The position numbers were made by a program, and so were the translations under genes. Of a stretch of DNA of 64,000 nt, positions 20,332-31,768 are shown piece by piece (position 1 is the first letter of the stretch; every line of letters begins with the position of its first letter). The notes under the pieces were generated by a model that worked only from the letters and a program-made list of their open reading frames with translations, was not told where the DNA came from and did not search any database. The stretch covers positions 13,709,001 to 13,773,000 of the forward strand of contig NC_092673.1 of assembly GCF_964355755.1 (NCBI RefSeq). The letters run 5' to 3'. The stretch comes from Antedon mediterranea (Eukaryota > Echinodermata > Crinoidea > Comatulida > Antedonidae).

Positions 20332-20463
20332 GACGACAAAAATATTGAACAGGAACTACTACAATTTATTAAAAGTCCGATCCCTGAGGAAGATGCCGAT
20401 GAACTGTTCAGTAAAGTTGTTTTAAAGAAAATGCGTCAGGTAGATGAGGACGATAAATCATAA
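20332..20463 (+). pseudogene. BESS-like terminal exon of a Myb/MADF-type accessory protein
   Basis: A GATATAG acceptor precedes 43 open codons ending in TAA at 20461-20463: LLQFIKSPIPEEDADELF then KVVLKKMRQVDEDDKS. The acidic DELF helix and following basic helix match the exon at 3263-3431 in layout. It lies divergently beside the Harbinger nuclease remnant, the usual two-gene arrangement of PIF/Harbinger elements. No upstream exons were found between 20015 and 20330. Confidence 0.4.
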
Positions 20464-21424
20464 TAATTAAACGTGTTGATCTATAGTTTTTGTTTTTTTT
20501 TTAAAGTTAATGACTTCAAATTTATAAGTTAAGTTAATTATTGTGTAGTGTGTAGTACCAATAAATTGAAATTTAAATTTTTTTTTTTATTTGGTTATTA
20601 CTGTATTCACTTATTAAATTTGACTGTACCAGTGTGGATAACCAAAGCCACAATCACAAACATCACCACACTAAATACATTCGGTAGCATAAAACATAAA
20701 ATAAAGTCACACTAACAAAAAAAAGAGATTTAATTCCAAAGTTATTGCCTAGGCACTTAATTGGGATAAGCCTACTTGTAGGGCATAGCCTAGAAAAGAG
20801 CTTAAGGCCTAATATAGACCCTTGGCCTAGTTATAGGGCCTAACTAGTAGTATAGCCTAGGGCATTTTTAGTACAGACCTATAACAGAGAATCTTGGCTA
20901 ACTACTAAAATAGTAGTGGTTTCGCTGTAGGCCTGACCAACCTACGAATGTTTTATGTAGACCGCCTAGGCCTATGTAGTATATGCCACGCATGGGCAAC
21001 CATTGTTTTAAACAAAGTGTGGAATTGCCCATGATTTAATCTCTCTTGCAGCACTTTTCTTTTCCAGAACCTGTGAGTTCACGCTGTTTGTGGATCACCA
21101 TATTGGCGAAAAAGTTGCATCCATCAAATGGCAGAAGCAAGCGTAAGAAAAAGTTCAACTTTACGTAACGATCATAAGACGACCGTAAGCGCTTGAAGTT
21201 AAAAAAGTCAACTTTACGTAAGGGTCGTTATCGGCTCGTGAGCCTGTGGTTCAGAACGATCAAAACGACGTTCACTTTTGTTCAACTTAACGGAAGAGAC
21301 GTAACAAACGCAACAATCGTAACAAACGTTAGCATTTCCAAATCTTACGTCGACAGGAAACCAGGCTTAACGTAGATGCATTCTTTGTACGATGAAAAGT
21401 AGATAACATCACTCCTCATATCTG
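20464..21424. other. Non-coding, TAGGCCTA-rich, possible small MITE
   Basis: At 20745-20985, TAGGCCT-type strings recur many times, a composition seen in echinoderm genomes. Near 21238-21372, GAGCCTGTGGTTC and GAAACCAGGCT form imperfect inverted ends around about 135 bases that contain two ACTTTACGTAA stretches (one just outside). This could be a short MITE; no target duplication is evident. Confidence 0.35.
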
Positions 21425-21890
21425 TAGAATGCTTTCTTTCTTTGACACTAGTACACAGCGAATAAGCTCAATCAATCTGGTCTTGTTCTCGCCGTTGGCA
21501 AGGAAATTGTTGAAATCACGGGGAAACTTTTTGATATTGTTGAGCTTACAATTACTTTTGGTGCAATGCGTCTGTTTCTCTCAACAGACTTAATGCTTTT
21601 TGGAAAGTAGGGATGCTGTTGAAAACTTTTGCTGCAAATTTCCATTAGAACACTTTTCTGAGTTCTTCGTCTTGTCCCATCTGCATTAGCCAGGCTTAGC
21701 GGGACAGGGGTAAGTGGATACTCAAAGGCTTTCTTTCTTAGGGTCATGGAATTTCACTTTAGTTTCATGGACTGACTTGCCATTTGACAGGACTTTAAAT
21801 ATTCCGTCCGCAATATTTTTGTTCACTGGCGCTCCAGAACTAAGATTGTACAATTCATCTCTATTTAAAATGGGGTCAAATGGGTTGACA
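21425..21890 (-). pseudogene. PIN/XPG-like multicopy family, internal fragment
   Basis: Three minus-strand frames follow in order: VNPFDPILNRDELYNLSSGA with NIADGIFKVLSNGKS (21890-21745), FEYPLTPVPLSLANADGT with QKSVLMEI (21730-21650), and FNNFLANGENKTRLIELI (21510-21450). NPF...LY.LSSG, the P-L-T-P-V-P-L-S-L-A segment and the FL.N..NK..LI segment are conserved and collinear in a multicopy invertebrate family whose C-terminal half is a PIN/XPG-like nuclease. The PIN N-terminal strand that should lie between the last two pieces is missing, so it has deletions and frameshifts. Family recognition is from memory. Confidence 0.5.
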
Positions 21891-22040
21891 TATTAATTTT
21901 AAAACCATGACTACCAACAAGGCCAGTAGTAGATGAACCCGCAGTAGCCAACCGGACCAGCCACCTGTAGACAATGAGGTAAACATGCATACTTTGCATG
22001 CATTGTTAACCAAATTAGACGCTGATATGAACTACCGGTT

Positions 22041-23700
22041 TTGACGCGCTACCCTTGGATTAACGATGTGTTAAATAACTCTAATAATTTAATTGATTAT
22101 GACATACCACATTCATGTTCTTATACCTTTGATCATAACATCTCAGCTACATGTGAAAAGGACTTTTCCATCTTACATATAAATCCACGAAGTTTCAATA
22201 AAAACGTTGATCTGATTAGCACGTTCCTCACTAGTTTAAGGCATACCTTTTCAATTCTAGCTTTATCAGAAACCTGGTTTAAAGAAGATGGTTCCAATTT
22301 AATCCACATAGATAACTATAACTTGGTTAATACACCACGCTGTGGAAGAAGAAGTGGTGGTGTTGCTATCTATGTTCATAATACAATCTCATTTCGAATC
22401 CGGAATGATTTAAAATTAATTGACAAACCGTCTGAGCACTTTGATCATTCTGAATCTATCTTTATCGAAATAACAGTTCCCGGTAGGAAAAACATTGTCG
22501 TTGGCAATATCTATCGTGCTCATCGTACCAATATTGAAACATTTTTTTTATGATCTTACAAATTGTCTCACAAAAATTAATACAGAAGAAAAACAATGTT
22601 ATATATCCGGTGATTTTAATCTTGACCTTCTACATTCTAATGACAATCACATTATTAATGAGTTCCTCTCTATTTTTTATAACCATAATGTTTCCTCTTA
22701 TCGATAGACCCACCAGAATTACCCTTTCAACAGCTTCCTTAATTGATCACATTTTCACTAACGTTTTTACTCATTATATAAAATTGGGTGTTGTTAATGC
22801 CGATGTTTCTGATCATTATCCTGTTTGCGTTGCTAATTGGAGTTGATTTAGTGATTTGGTAAACACCTCGAATAAAATTTCCACTCGTTTATTTAACCAA
22901 ACTAGAATTCAACACTTTTTTGAAAATTTAAGCTTGGTTGATTGGAGTTGTATTACAGATCTTGATTCTTCTGACCATGCATATAATGTTTTCATCCATA
23001 AATTCACAGAGGTCTACAATGTACATTTTCCCATCTCTAAACATTCCAACAACAATTCCCGGCGTCGTTGTATTCCTCAAAAACCTTGGATTACTTCGGC
23101 GATCCTAAAATCAATAACTCGAAAAGATAAATTATACAAAAAGCATGCAAATAACCCTACTGAATCCAACAAAAACGTCTTATGTTAATTATTGTAATAA
23201 ACTTAATTCTTTAATCAGGATTTCTAAACAGCAGTAATTAATAGCATCTCCACTTGTTCATATTTTTAATTTATCACTAGCTACCGGTATTGTCCCAGAG
23301 AAGCTGAAAATTGCCAAGATAATTCCCGTCTTTAAACATGGTGAGACTGATAAATTTAGCAATTATAGGCCCATCTCGGTACTGCCCGTTTTCTCCAAAG
23401 TTTTAGAACGCATAATTCACAACCAATTTGGTTTCCGCCCAAATATGTCTACAGCATTATGGTATACGTGGTGTTGCCTTTGATTGGTTCAGAATTCGTG
23501 ATTCATCATCTGTCAAAGTATTTAAAAAGCTGTATAAAAATAATTTGCTCTTAACTTATCAATGAGTGTTACAAATATGTTTACATTTACATTGTTCTTT
23601 TGCTTTTTTGGTTTTATCTCTTTGAGTTCATATGCCAACATCATCATCCTTCCATTTTTGCATATATTCATTATACTTGTTTATATTGGAAAATAAAAAC
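22041..23700 (+). mobile_element. LINE (endonuclease plus partial RT), decayed
   Basis: The endonuclease runs FSILHINPRSFNKN, ILALSETWF, RSGGVAIYVHN and GNIYRAHR (22041-22553). After a frameshift come YISGDFNLDLLH, IDHIFTNVF and VSDHYPV (22560-22840). The linker at 22856-23188 includes PWITSAILKSITRKDKLY. The RT is only a remnant: IVPEKLKIAKIIPVFKHGE, NYRPISVLPVFSKVLERI and FGFRPNMSTA (23280-23460), then a jump to a C-terminal SSSVKVFKKLYKNNLL and stop at 23564-23566. The catalytic FADD/YADD region is deleted. The 3' end is near 23700 (AAATAAAAACTGAAACTG). All endonuclease key residues (N, E, GDFN, SDH) are visible but in different frames. Confidence 0.8.
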
Positions 23701-23879
23701 TGAAACTGATCCTAATGAATTACTGTACTTGTAAAACAATTAAATACAATACAATTTTACAAAATTAAATTGTGCTTTTTAAATATAAATAAATATATAC
23801 CATTTAAAATGCATAATATTAATACTTACATATGCTTTGAATTTAATTTTGACAGCCATTTTGGAAAAAGTGCTCTCAC

Positions 23880-24270
23880 ACAAATATTCTCGGGGTACGA
23901 TCTATTTACCTCAAATTCAGATTCCACATAAAAACCTGGTCCAAAAAAACAATATGAGAATGGCACCTACCACAAAATTAATTAATTGACAAGATATTAC
24001 TAAATGTGATCAGATGATAGAAGAAATGTCTTGCATTTTGGGTAAAAGGTCAGTAACGTTATTGCCGGTCATTTTTACAGATAATGTTTCTGTGTCGAGT
24101 AGTTACGGAGATATGATATCTGTTGGATATTGGGTCAAAAGTCAATAGAGGTATTTCCGGTCATTTTCAGACAAAATGTGCTATTACATCAAATAGGAAC
24201 ATGTACATTCCGAACAATTTGACACCATAATTAACTCTCTATGACCAGTGGTTGCCAAGATATCATAGTC
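23880..24270 (+). repeat. Dispersed non-coding repeat (related to 7021-7560)
   Basis: Contains ATTGCCGGTCATTTTTACAG, GAGTAGTTACGGAGATATGA, TATTTCCGGTCATTTTCAGA and GTGGTTGCCAAGATATCATA in the order found at 7100-7380. Same orientation, clearly diverged. Confidence 0.65.
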
Positions 24271-24322
24271 TACTAAGGTTGTCTTGTTTTAATTCACATG
24301 GCGTAGCTCTTTTGTATACAAG

Positions 24323-24625
24323 TCAATTGCTGTTTTCGGATATCTCTTCGAAACCTTCTGGTTGAGCTAAATAAATTTCGCTATCAATAGGGGCATGGAG
24401 GTATGCAGTTTTAACATCCATTTGGTGGATAACAAGATCATTTTGTGCTGCGATTTGCATAAGGGCTCGCACAGATGTAATGTTGGCGGTTGGCGAATTT
24501 TCTTTGGTGGTGTAAACCCACTTGCTCCAAACACAGCTTTTGCTATCTGGTAAGGGAACTAATTCAAAGGTGTCATTCTCTTTTAGTGAGTTGATTTCTT
24601 CGTTCATAGCTTGCTGCCAGTCCAT
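24323..24625 (-). mobile_element. Ty1/copia reverse-transcriptase fragment
   Basis: The frame encodes DWQQAMNEEINSLKENDTFE, VWSKWVYTTKEN, then ALMQIAAQNDLVIHQMDVKT, AYLHAPIDSEIY and QPEGF. W..AM..E..SL..N.T..LV.LP, and M-D-V-K-T-A-(Y/F)-L-(H/N)-(A/G), with the first catalytic Asp, are specific to copia-type RT (RVT_2). About 40 residues between KWVY and the AL.QIAA helix are missing. It ends after PEGF without the YVDD part. No LTRs were seen nearby. A 5' cap of the element, if any, lies beyond 24640. Confidence 0.8.
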
Positions 24626-24639
24626 GGCATAGGAGGAAT

Positions 24640-26005
24640 TTTATGGCCTCGCAATAATTTTGTGGGATTCCACAAATTTTGTAACAATTTATCTGTTCTT
24701 GTATTTCTTTTTATCCAGTGGTAGTATCTGATGTAATGTCGGAGGTTTTATTATTTTAGTAAGTCTATATAAAAAATCACATAATTAAGATAAAACATCA
24801 ATAATAGTGTATATAACTATAAAAAGATTAACCAAAACAATTATTATATTTTATTTAAGACACTACAAACTGTTATAATACCGAAGGCCAGAGTTAATTT
24901 ATCACTTGTTGGTTAGAGGACAGTATGAAATCGTACAAAATTAGTTGAGGTAGTACGAGATGTGGCCAGTGGTGGTGAGTCAATGTTTCAAATGAAGGAA
25001 GCCTATAAAACTACCAACAGACGACTTGCTTTCATTGAAGACGAACCTCGGTCTTACATGGATCTGAAATCGTGAATTAAAGCGGTCAGTATGAGCAACA
25101 CATCAAACTAAAATAAACCGAAACAAAATGTAACTAATAAATTCTTATTTATAACAAACATCACTAAAATGTTAACATCAATTCAGAGTATCTACCTATG
25201 ATTCACAAGGATGAATCAGGAGATCAAGTAGTTTTAAATACCCTTCTTTGGGTACAGAAATAAATACTAAATTACAAAACCCAATAAATTTACCCATACT
25301 TTAACAAGTTCTCTTTTAATACAGTTAAAGTTAAAGTTAATACTCATACAGTATTAAGAGTGGAGTGCCTGGGATAATCTTCTATAACATAGATTTGTGT
25401 ATCACTATATATTCTGACTTGTTGTATTCCAATGTATTAAAGAAAGATTGAAAAAAAAAAACCACTTTCAGACTCGACCTTCTAACTTGGCATGAAGGCA
25501 AATAGCAAAAAATAAACTTTGGATAAAGTTGGGGGATATCAATATTTCTTTAATCATAAACAGTAAATATGCTTTCTATTATAATTTTTTTTTTAAATGT
25601 TTTTCACAAGGGCACCTCGCGTTAAGGGTTTTCAATATTAATGAGTCAATGACCTCGTCCAATCAAGCTCAAGCACGATTCTCGCGAAGTTCTAACTAAT
25701 TGTTTAATTGATTTACCGATTCCCACCCTAATAAAAACAAACAAAGTGTAGTATCTAATAATAATAATATAATAATAATGTTGCATCACGAACGATCATT
25801 CATTTCCCAATGTGATTGTCACGTCTGAAAGTATTTTTATATGCAACAATACCCAGTTTCATAAATAACGCTTTACTTTAGTAAATTATTATTACTTTCC
25901 CTGTATTATCGTATTGTTTTATATCTGCTGTATCAAATAACCCAGATGACATAATAAGTTCAAGAAGTGAGTGTATTCAAAGTAGTGAAGATATAAACCA
26001 ATTGA
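24640..26005. other. No recognisable gene
   Basis: A plus-strand stretch at 24960-25075 (ESMFQMKEAYKTTNRRLAFI) looks mildly protein-like but has no motif. The rest is AT-rich with short repeats (AGTTAAAGTTAAAGTTAA at 25324). Confidence 0.3.
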
Positions 26006-26266
26006 GTGTATCAGAGGATAATACAATATTGTCCAATTTACATGCAACAGGACTATAGTACTGTACCACAGTTCATCAATCTTCTGCAGGTGACAGACAA
26101 TGATACTGGGAGTTCAAGCAGTGAGTATGTTCCAAATAGTGAAGAAATTGATGTAAACCAAGTGACTGCATTGGAAAGCAATACAACTAGTGAAGACATG
26201 GATAATGATGAAAAAAAAGTTACAGCGAATCAAAATGAATGCTTTTGTCTTTTATGTGTAAACTGA
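26006..26266 (+). other. Acidic/Ser-rich open frame, unknown
   Basis: Open for 86 codons; the part after 26090 (TGSSSSEYVPNSEEIDVNQV) is acidic and Ser-rich like a disordered tail. A diverged copy of the same phrase lies just upstream at 25955-26025 (GAGTGTATTCAAAGTAGTGA), so it arose by local duplication. No domain or splice evidence; function unknown. Confidence 0.2.
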
Positions 26267-26460
26267 CTTTGGGGTTGGGTCAACCGGCTCAGCTACAGTG
26301 ATTCAGTTCACTTAGGTTGACCCTGGTCTCCCCAATTTCAGTTTGTGTTGAGTGTACTCAAATAGTAAACAACATTTGTTTTAACCGACTGATCACCACG
26401 GCTAATTCATATGCAAATAATTCACAGATATTCCTGTATATCCACTTAATGATGAACCTT

Positions 26461-26644
26461 GATGAAGATGCGCATCCTGATGATGAGATTGTTCAACCAC
26501 TTGATGTAGATGCGCATCCTGATGATGAGATTGTTCAACCACTTGATGAAGATGCGCATCCTGATGATGAGATTGTTCAACCACTTGATGAAGATCCGCA
26601 TCCTGGTGATTGAACAATCTCATCATTAGGATGCGCATCTTCAT
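26461..26644 (+). repeat. 42-bp minisatellite ending in an inverted unit
   Basis: Three full 42-bp units (26461-26586), each encoding DEDAHPDDEIVQPL, and part of a fourth are followed directly at about 26609-26644 by a reverse-complement copy of the unit start (TTGAACAATCTCATCATTAG and on). The end of the array can fold into a hairpin of about 36 bp. Confidence 0.9.
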
Positions 26645-26797
26645 CACATGGTTAATCACTTGATGTGTATCTGACTGAAGGTAAACCATTCAGAAAAAGT
26701 TCATGAGTTACATAATGTAAAACCATGTATATGAATATACACTTTCTGTTGTTTTGCCTGGTTCTGTGGATGTAGAACAGAAGAAGAAACCAGATTA

Positions 26798-26995
26798 CGA
26801 CGAATATTAAATAAAGTAGGTAGGATCACAGGATCTAGACATAATTTGGATGACTCAAACCACCCTTTAAATAAATATTATGTTAAAATGAGATCAAAAA
26901 GACTAAATGTGCTGAGATCGTGCAATAGTAGGGTAATGCGATATCTTAATTCTTTTGTTCCGTATTCCATTAGACTGTTAAATGATATTGCATAA
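26798..26995 (+). mobile_element. LINE C-terminal fragment
   Basis: An open frame ends in TAA at 26993-26995: RRILNKVGRITGSR, then KRLNVLRSCNSR and LNSFVPYSIRLLND. (K)VG(K/R)I.G, and RL..L..C..R..NSFVP.SIRLLN, form the conserved C-terminal tail of many CR1/Rex-type LINE polyproteins. Only the last 65 codons remain, consistent with 5' truncation at insertion. An AT microsatellite follows at 27028-27040. Confidence 0.65.
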
Positions 26996-27237
26996 TTTGT
27001 AATTTTTGATGTATTGCAGTTTTTTATTATATATATATAGTCAAAAGTAGTTTTATGTTCATAACTAAATGTTGTTCCACATCCATTCCTTCATATTCAG
27101 CAAGTCACAATTAACAAGATCTACACATGCGTTGTGTTCTACACTTCCCGTCAAAGCGTGAAGTCAAAACAAGGAAGTATGTTAACGAAACTGTTCGCTG
27201 AACTATGTTGTTATGCAAATGAGTAGAATGTTGACGT

Positions 27238-27550
27238 CATTTTTGTAATAGTACGAATATATATTTATCCTGTACCAGTTACTTTCCTTTAAAATAATAT
27301 TAGGAACCACTGAAAAAAAGTATATAAAACATATACTGTATCAAACTTGGGCTCAATAACCACTGGACTATTAGTAAACCGACAAAAGACCATTTGACTG
27401 ACAATTATGGTGTTAGCATCCATAGCAATACATGGAGGTGATTATCAACTTTACTTTTATGAAATTATTTATCTGGAAACAAACACTTATAATGGTACAG
27501 AGTTGCGAACAAGTTCCACGGCATGGGTAACAAGACCAGTGCACTGCTGA
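27238..27550 (-). repeat. Inverted repeat, left arm (partner 29396-29758)
   Basis: The reverse complement is about 90 percent or more identical by eye to 29445-29758, from the Cys-rich C-terminal codons through the stop and about 230 bases of 3' flank to ACAAAAATGA. Relative to the right arm it has lost about 50 bases encoding part of the Cys-rich tail. It carries the 3' end of the PIN-like gene. Confidence 0.85.
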
Positions 27551-28580
27551 GCAAAAAACCACACTTTAGCAATTCCCTACATGCCTTGGATGCTTCAGGT
27601 AGTATTGTCCAGACTGGTGTCCATGTACTGCCGGTTTTAGTCCAACCAAAGTCTTCTGGTGATGGAGCATTCTGCTGTGGCTGTAGACTGGTGGTCCAAA
27701 TGCTTCTGTTGGAATGCTGTAAAAGTGCATCCTGCAATAAACAATTTAAAGATTGGTGTTACCTTTTAATGAAAGAAAAACATGAACCTGATAATAAATT
27801 ATTAAACGACAATTGACAATTATATGGAAGCTCCCCTTACCTGTGTAGGAGGAATGTTGTCCATTGTCCGTGCCTTTCTTGAAAAAAGATCTTGTCTTAG
27901 CTTAGTAACACTTCTTAAAGTACTTGTCTTGTCGTATAGATGACATATAAGCTCCTCTAGCAACTGGAATTGAGATGAGTTGACTCCTAGAGATTTGAAA
28001 GGGTGATGTGCCATGAAAAGAAAGGCTTCTGTGACTGCTGGAAATGAGTTCCACGTCTCCCATGCGGAGTGTTTTGCTTTTCCGAAGAACTGGGATGTAG
28101 TATCGGACCCAGTAAATGCATGAAAAACTGGCAGCCCTCTTGACTTATCCTCTCCTAGGTTATGGCAGATGGTATTTATATTAAAATATTGGAAGTGCTT
28201 ACCCATGCCAAATGCGACCCAGATACACGTACCAGAATAACAGGCTATTAGATTGCAGAAAATACCAACCAGGATAACAATGACATCAGTATCAACTGTA
28301 CGCACTTTAAGGCATCATCAATGTGAATGCACATCTTGGAGTCGGCCTCTTCATGGTCGCAGATTGACATAGGTTGAGTAGATGTCAACATACAAAAGAC
28401 TCGCCTACAGGACATATATCAAGAATTACTTACTATTTAATATGCCTTTTTAATTAATTATTAGTATGAAACTGTATAAGTAAATTAATCGTTACATGGT
28501 TACAAACAAAATAAATTAGTATGTATCATAATAAAACTTACCTGATGCAGTCAGAGTAATCATGGGTAGACACCTTTGTA

Positions 28581-28628
<48 letters not shown>

Positions 28629-29395
28629 CCCTGGAATCTTTGTTTGTCCCCCAACTTTCCTCCTGACCCCTTTTCCTCTTTTTTCTCCTGTAGACTGCTT
28701 AAGACTATCTGTTCTGTAAGTGTCCCACACTATATCAATTCTGTTAATATTCTGCAGCTGCTGTCTGGTCCACGGTAGAAAGACCTGTCATACAAATGAT
28801 ACAAGAATAACGATCCGCATATAGAAGTGACCAATTATGTGGTGGTTAAACAATAGATACAATCCTGAATGCAAAGAAATGTACTCACCTTATCACCGTA
28901 GTCATCAAATGTAAATGCATGGTTGCTGGAAAGAGCATGGAAAATAGCAGCTCCGTCAAACACCTTTACATCAAAATATGTAGGAGGTTCAGGCTGGCCT
29001 TCAGTCTCCAAATGCTGTAGCAACTCAGACTTCTTAGTTGGTAGTCGAGGCTTTCCATTTACTGCCAAAGAGGGTGGCCATGGCTGGTTTTCGTGCATGA
29101 AGAAGTCTTCCAAATCTCCATCACGAGATTGACTTGCAATATACAGTCGACTGAATAGACTGCAGTCACTTTTTAAACTCTTAACTTGTTGCTTTGTTTT
29201 GGACACTGATTTTGACCATGGTGTTTGATGGCTTGTTGAATAATTGCAACACTTCTGTCGAGAACTTCCTTGAAATATTTTTGGTACTGGGTAGTACCTA
29301 CATCCTGAATTGTACGAACTGTCACTACTGCACTTTCATTGGCACAATCTCGAGCATCCAAGACCAGAAGTTCTGAACAATTATCGAGGAATGGG
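27465..29395 (-). pseudogene. PIN/XPG-nuclease-like multicopy gene, C-terminal half, four exons
   Basis: Exon 1 (28889-29395): NPFLDNCSELLVLDARD, then after a frameshift at about 29206 VKSLKSDCSLFSRLYIASQ, FFMHENQPWPPSL and VFDGAAIFHAL. Exon 2 (28627-28784): FLPWTRQQLQNINRIDIVWD and KRGKGVRRKV, ended by a poly(A/T) tract. Exon 3 (27841-28404): HEEADSKM, a frameshift, RTVDTDVIVILVG and FHAFTGSDTTSQFFGKAK. Exon 4 (27465-27731): PSPEDFGWTK and LPEASKACRELLKCG. The acidic residues in DGAA, EAD, DTD and GSD match the spacing of PIN/FEN-type nucleases. It may be the XPG-nuclease part of an Academ-type transposon; that label is inference. Three disruptions make it a pseudogene. Confidence 0.6.
28584..28626 (+). 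repeat. Homopolymer A tract (43 bp)
   Basis: An uninterrupted A run sits exactly where exon 2 of the PIN-like gene loses its reading frame. It could be an expanded intronic tract, an insertion scar or an assembly artefact. Confidence 0.9.
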
Positions 29396-29758
29396 TTGCC
29401 TGCATTGCTCAGGGAACTGCAAGTGCCGTTCAGCAGGTCTTTCTTGCACTGGTCTTTGTTATCCATGCCGTGGAACCTGTTCGTCATCTAGCAACTCTGT
29501 ACCATTATAAGTGTTTGTTTCCAGATAAATAATTTCATAAAAGTAAAGTTGATAATCACCTCCATGTATTGCTATGGATGCTAACGCCATAATTGTCAGT
29601 CAAATGGTCTTTTGTCTGTTTACTTAGTCCAGTGGTTATTGAGCCAAGTTTGATACAGTATATGTTTTATATACTTTTTTTCAGTGGTTCCTAATATTAT
29701 GTTAAAGGAAAGTAACTGATACAGGATAAATATATATTAGTAGTTCTATTACAAAAAT
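29396..29758 (+). repeat. Inverted repeat, right arm (partner 27238-27550)
   Basis: The plus strand here encodes the Cys-rich C-terminal tail HCSGNCKCRSAGLSCTGLC and CYPCRGTC of the same gene family, followed by a stop and 3' flank matching the left arm in reverse. The junction with the minus-strand gene body falls near 29395. Two 3' ends therefore point outward around one gene body. Confidence 0.85.
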
Positions 29759-30759
29759 GAATGTTGTTGTTCTTATAACTACAATGTTCATAACATAGCC
29801 CAATATTGGCGCGTTTTGATTGAAAACCCTTCAATATGACAGAAAATTACATTATTTGACCTATATATTCCGTTTGAAGAGAAATCATATGTTTTTTATG
29901 TGTGTATTGCAATTTACATGTCATGAGTTTTAATTTGATACCAAACTTGGTATGTATATACGAAGATTTAAGTTTTCACCTAATTACGTAATACTAAAAA
30001 AAAGGCGTGGTCCAAATGACGTCGTTAAATTGTTCTGATTTTTGGGCACCCCTTCTAGTATTGTTAGATATACCCTAAAGAAGGTTTGTGCCAAATTTGG
30101 TGCTTTTGTCACAAAATGCACAATCTTCATAAAAAATGGAAGTTAGCAACCCTGCTAGTAGTGTAAAATCTGATATTGATGATTGTTTAGTGCACACAAC
30201 CAAAGTCGAACTGTGGGTCTAGGACAACAACCCCCTTAGGACAACTAAAAATCTGTAGCGACACGGCCTTTTCAATTGCTCTGTGTCGATGTACAACATT
30301 TTGGCTGTTTTGACTAGTTTTATTTTAGTATATATTTTTTTGTGGAGGTTTGGTGAACTATGTATAAAGTTAATATTTTATGGAACATGCTATGTTTGGT
30401 GTTTTAATATGGAGTATTAAGAAATTCTCTGCTGTACGTTAACAATGGCATGATTTGTTTGTCAGAAACATGGCCGACGGATTGTCACAAGTGATTTAAT
30501 TTTTGTTCTATCGTACCGTATGAGGGGGGTCATTCATGCGTAGCGGCCTCTTATTGGATGATGGGTTGGTAATTTAAGAGGGTAATTCGAGATTTATATG
30601 ATTTAATTGGGTTTTGAGTATTAGGAAAGGGGTAAAGGCCATCTCTAGAGATAATTGAGGGAGTAAAGGGAACTTGTAAGATATTTATTTATTTGTTTAT
30701 TGTTAACGGGTATTTATTTATTAGATATTATTGAATGGTTGTAGTAGTGTAGTCGTCGT
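29759..30759. other. Non-coding; dispersed repeat module
   Basis: At 30078-30125, TTTGTGCCAAATTTGGTGCT and AAAATGCACA resemble 7495-7532, pointing to the same dispersed repeat family. The remainder up to the LINE is AT-rich without exon-like frames. Confidence 0.4.
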
Positions 30760-30930
30760 TAAGAGCAGACGTGTCCTAAATCGCTCTCTCTAGCCTCACT
30801 ACATTCAGCCTCACTACGCGGTGACAGTTCAAATTTCCCGCAGGACAGTTGTTGTGTTAGGGCACTCCTGTAGCCTAGCATTTACTTGTCCGTTTTTGTC
30901 TGCTGTACAAGTACGTATTAATACACCATC

Positions 30931-31711
30931 ATGGCTGGAAAGAATACAAGGAAAGGTGGTAAAAAGGACAGCGGTAAGGAGTGTTGCGAACTGAACACTG
31001 ATACAGCACCTGTCATTGATGTGGAACCGCTTACTATTACTGTACAAAATGAAATTTCCAATATAATTAAAGGAAATACGAGTATTTTCAATGACCTAGC
31101 CGAGAAAATTGCGAGCATTGTTAAACACCAGCTGATTGAAAGCATTAAACAAATTGTAACGGATGCAGCAATTGAAGCAATACGTTTCGAACTTGACGAT
31201 ACTAAAGATCGTCTCAGCAAAGTAGAACAGCAGGTAGAGAACTTACAATATGAGCTAGATGAAGCAGAACAATATTCAAGAAGGAACTGTTTGATTATTC
31301 AAGGAATAGAAGAGAAACAATGTGAGATAACAGACAATATAGTTTTGGATTTGTTTAAGAAAAAGCTAAGCGTAGAAGTAGATAAAACATGCATAGACAG
31401 GAGTCATAGATTGGGGCCAAAAGTTAAGAAAAACGGAAGAGCAAGAGGAATAATAGTAAAGTTTAGTTCGTATAATGTTAGAAATGAAGTATATAGAGCA
31501 AAGAAAAAATTAAAGGGGAGCCATATCTACATTCATGAAAACCTTACGAGCAAAAGATCAAGTTTACTACGTACTGTAAAGCAAAACTATGCATCAGTGG
31601 TATCTGCAGTTTGAACACAAGATGGTCGCATACATACCATAATCACTGGCAGTAACGAGAAAGTTGTTTTATCCAGAACTTCCGATCTTAAACAATTACC
31701 TAAATGTAAAA
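30931..31711 (+). CDS. LINE ORF1 (coiled coil plus RRM-like domain), one in-frame TGA
   Basis: ATG at 30931 starts a basic N-terminus (MAGKNTRKGGKKDSGKE). A coiled coil (DDTKDRLSKVEQQVENLQYE) and NCLIIQGIEE follow, then DRSHRLGPKVK and RGIIVKFSSYNVRNEVYRAK, the layout of LINE ORF1 RNA-binding chaperones (coiled coil, RRM-like core, basic C-terminal domain). The frame meets TGA at 31612-31614 but continues TQDGRIHTIITGSN to a TAA at 31709-31711, the usual C-terminal strand, so the TGA is probably a recent TGG change. Residues before the stop: 227. Confidence 0.75.
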
Positions 31712-31768
31712 GGTAATGTGTAAGAATTTTAAATGTCCTAAATCTGTATTGTATTTTATGTAGATAAG

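Noticed and set aside
28584-28626. Poly(A) tail of a retrocopy
   Set aside because: The surrounding gene keeps introns and lies on the opposite strand; no retrocopy ends on either side.
29194-29510. Plus-strand frame through 29194-29395 as a gene
   Set aside because: Up to 29395 it is antisense to the PIN-like exon. Only the part after 29396 is meaningful, as the inverted copy of the gene's Cys-rich tail.
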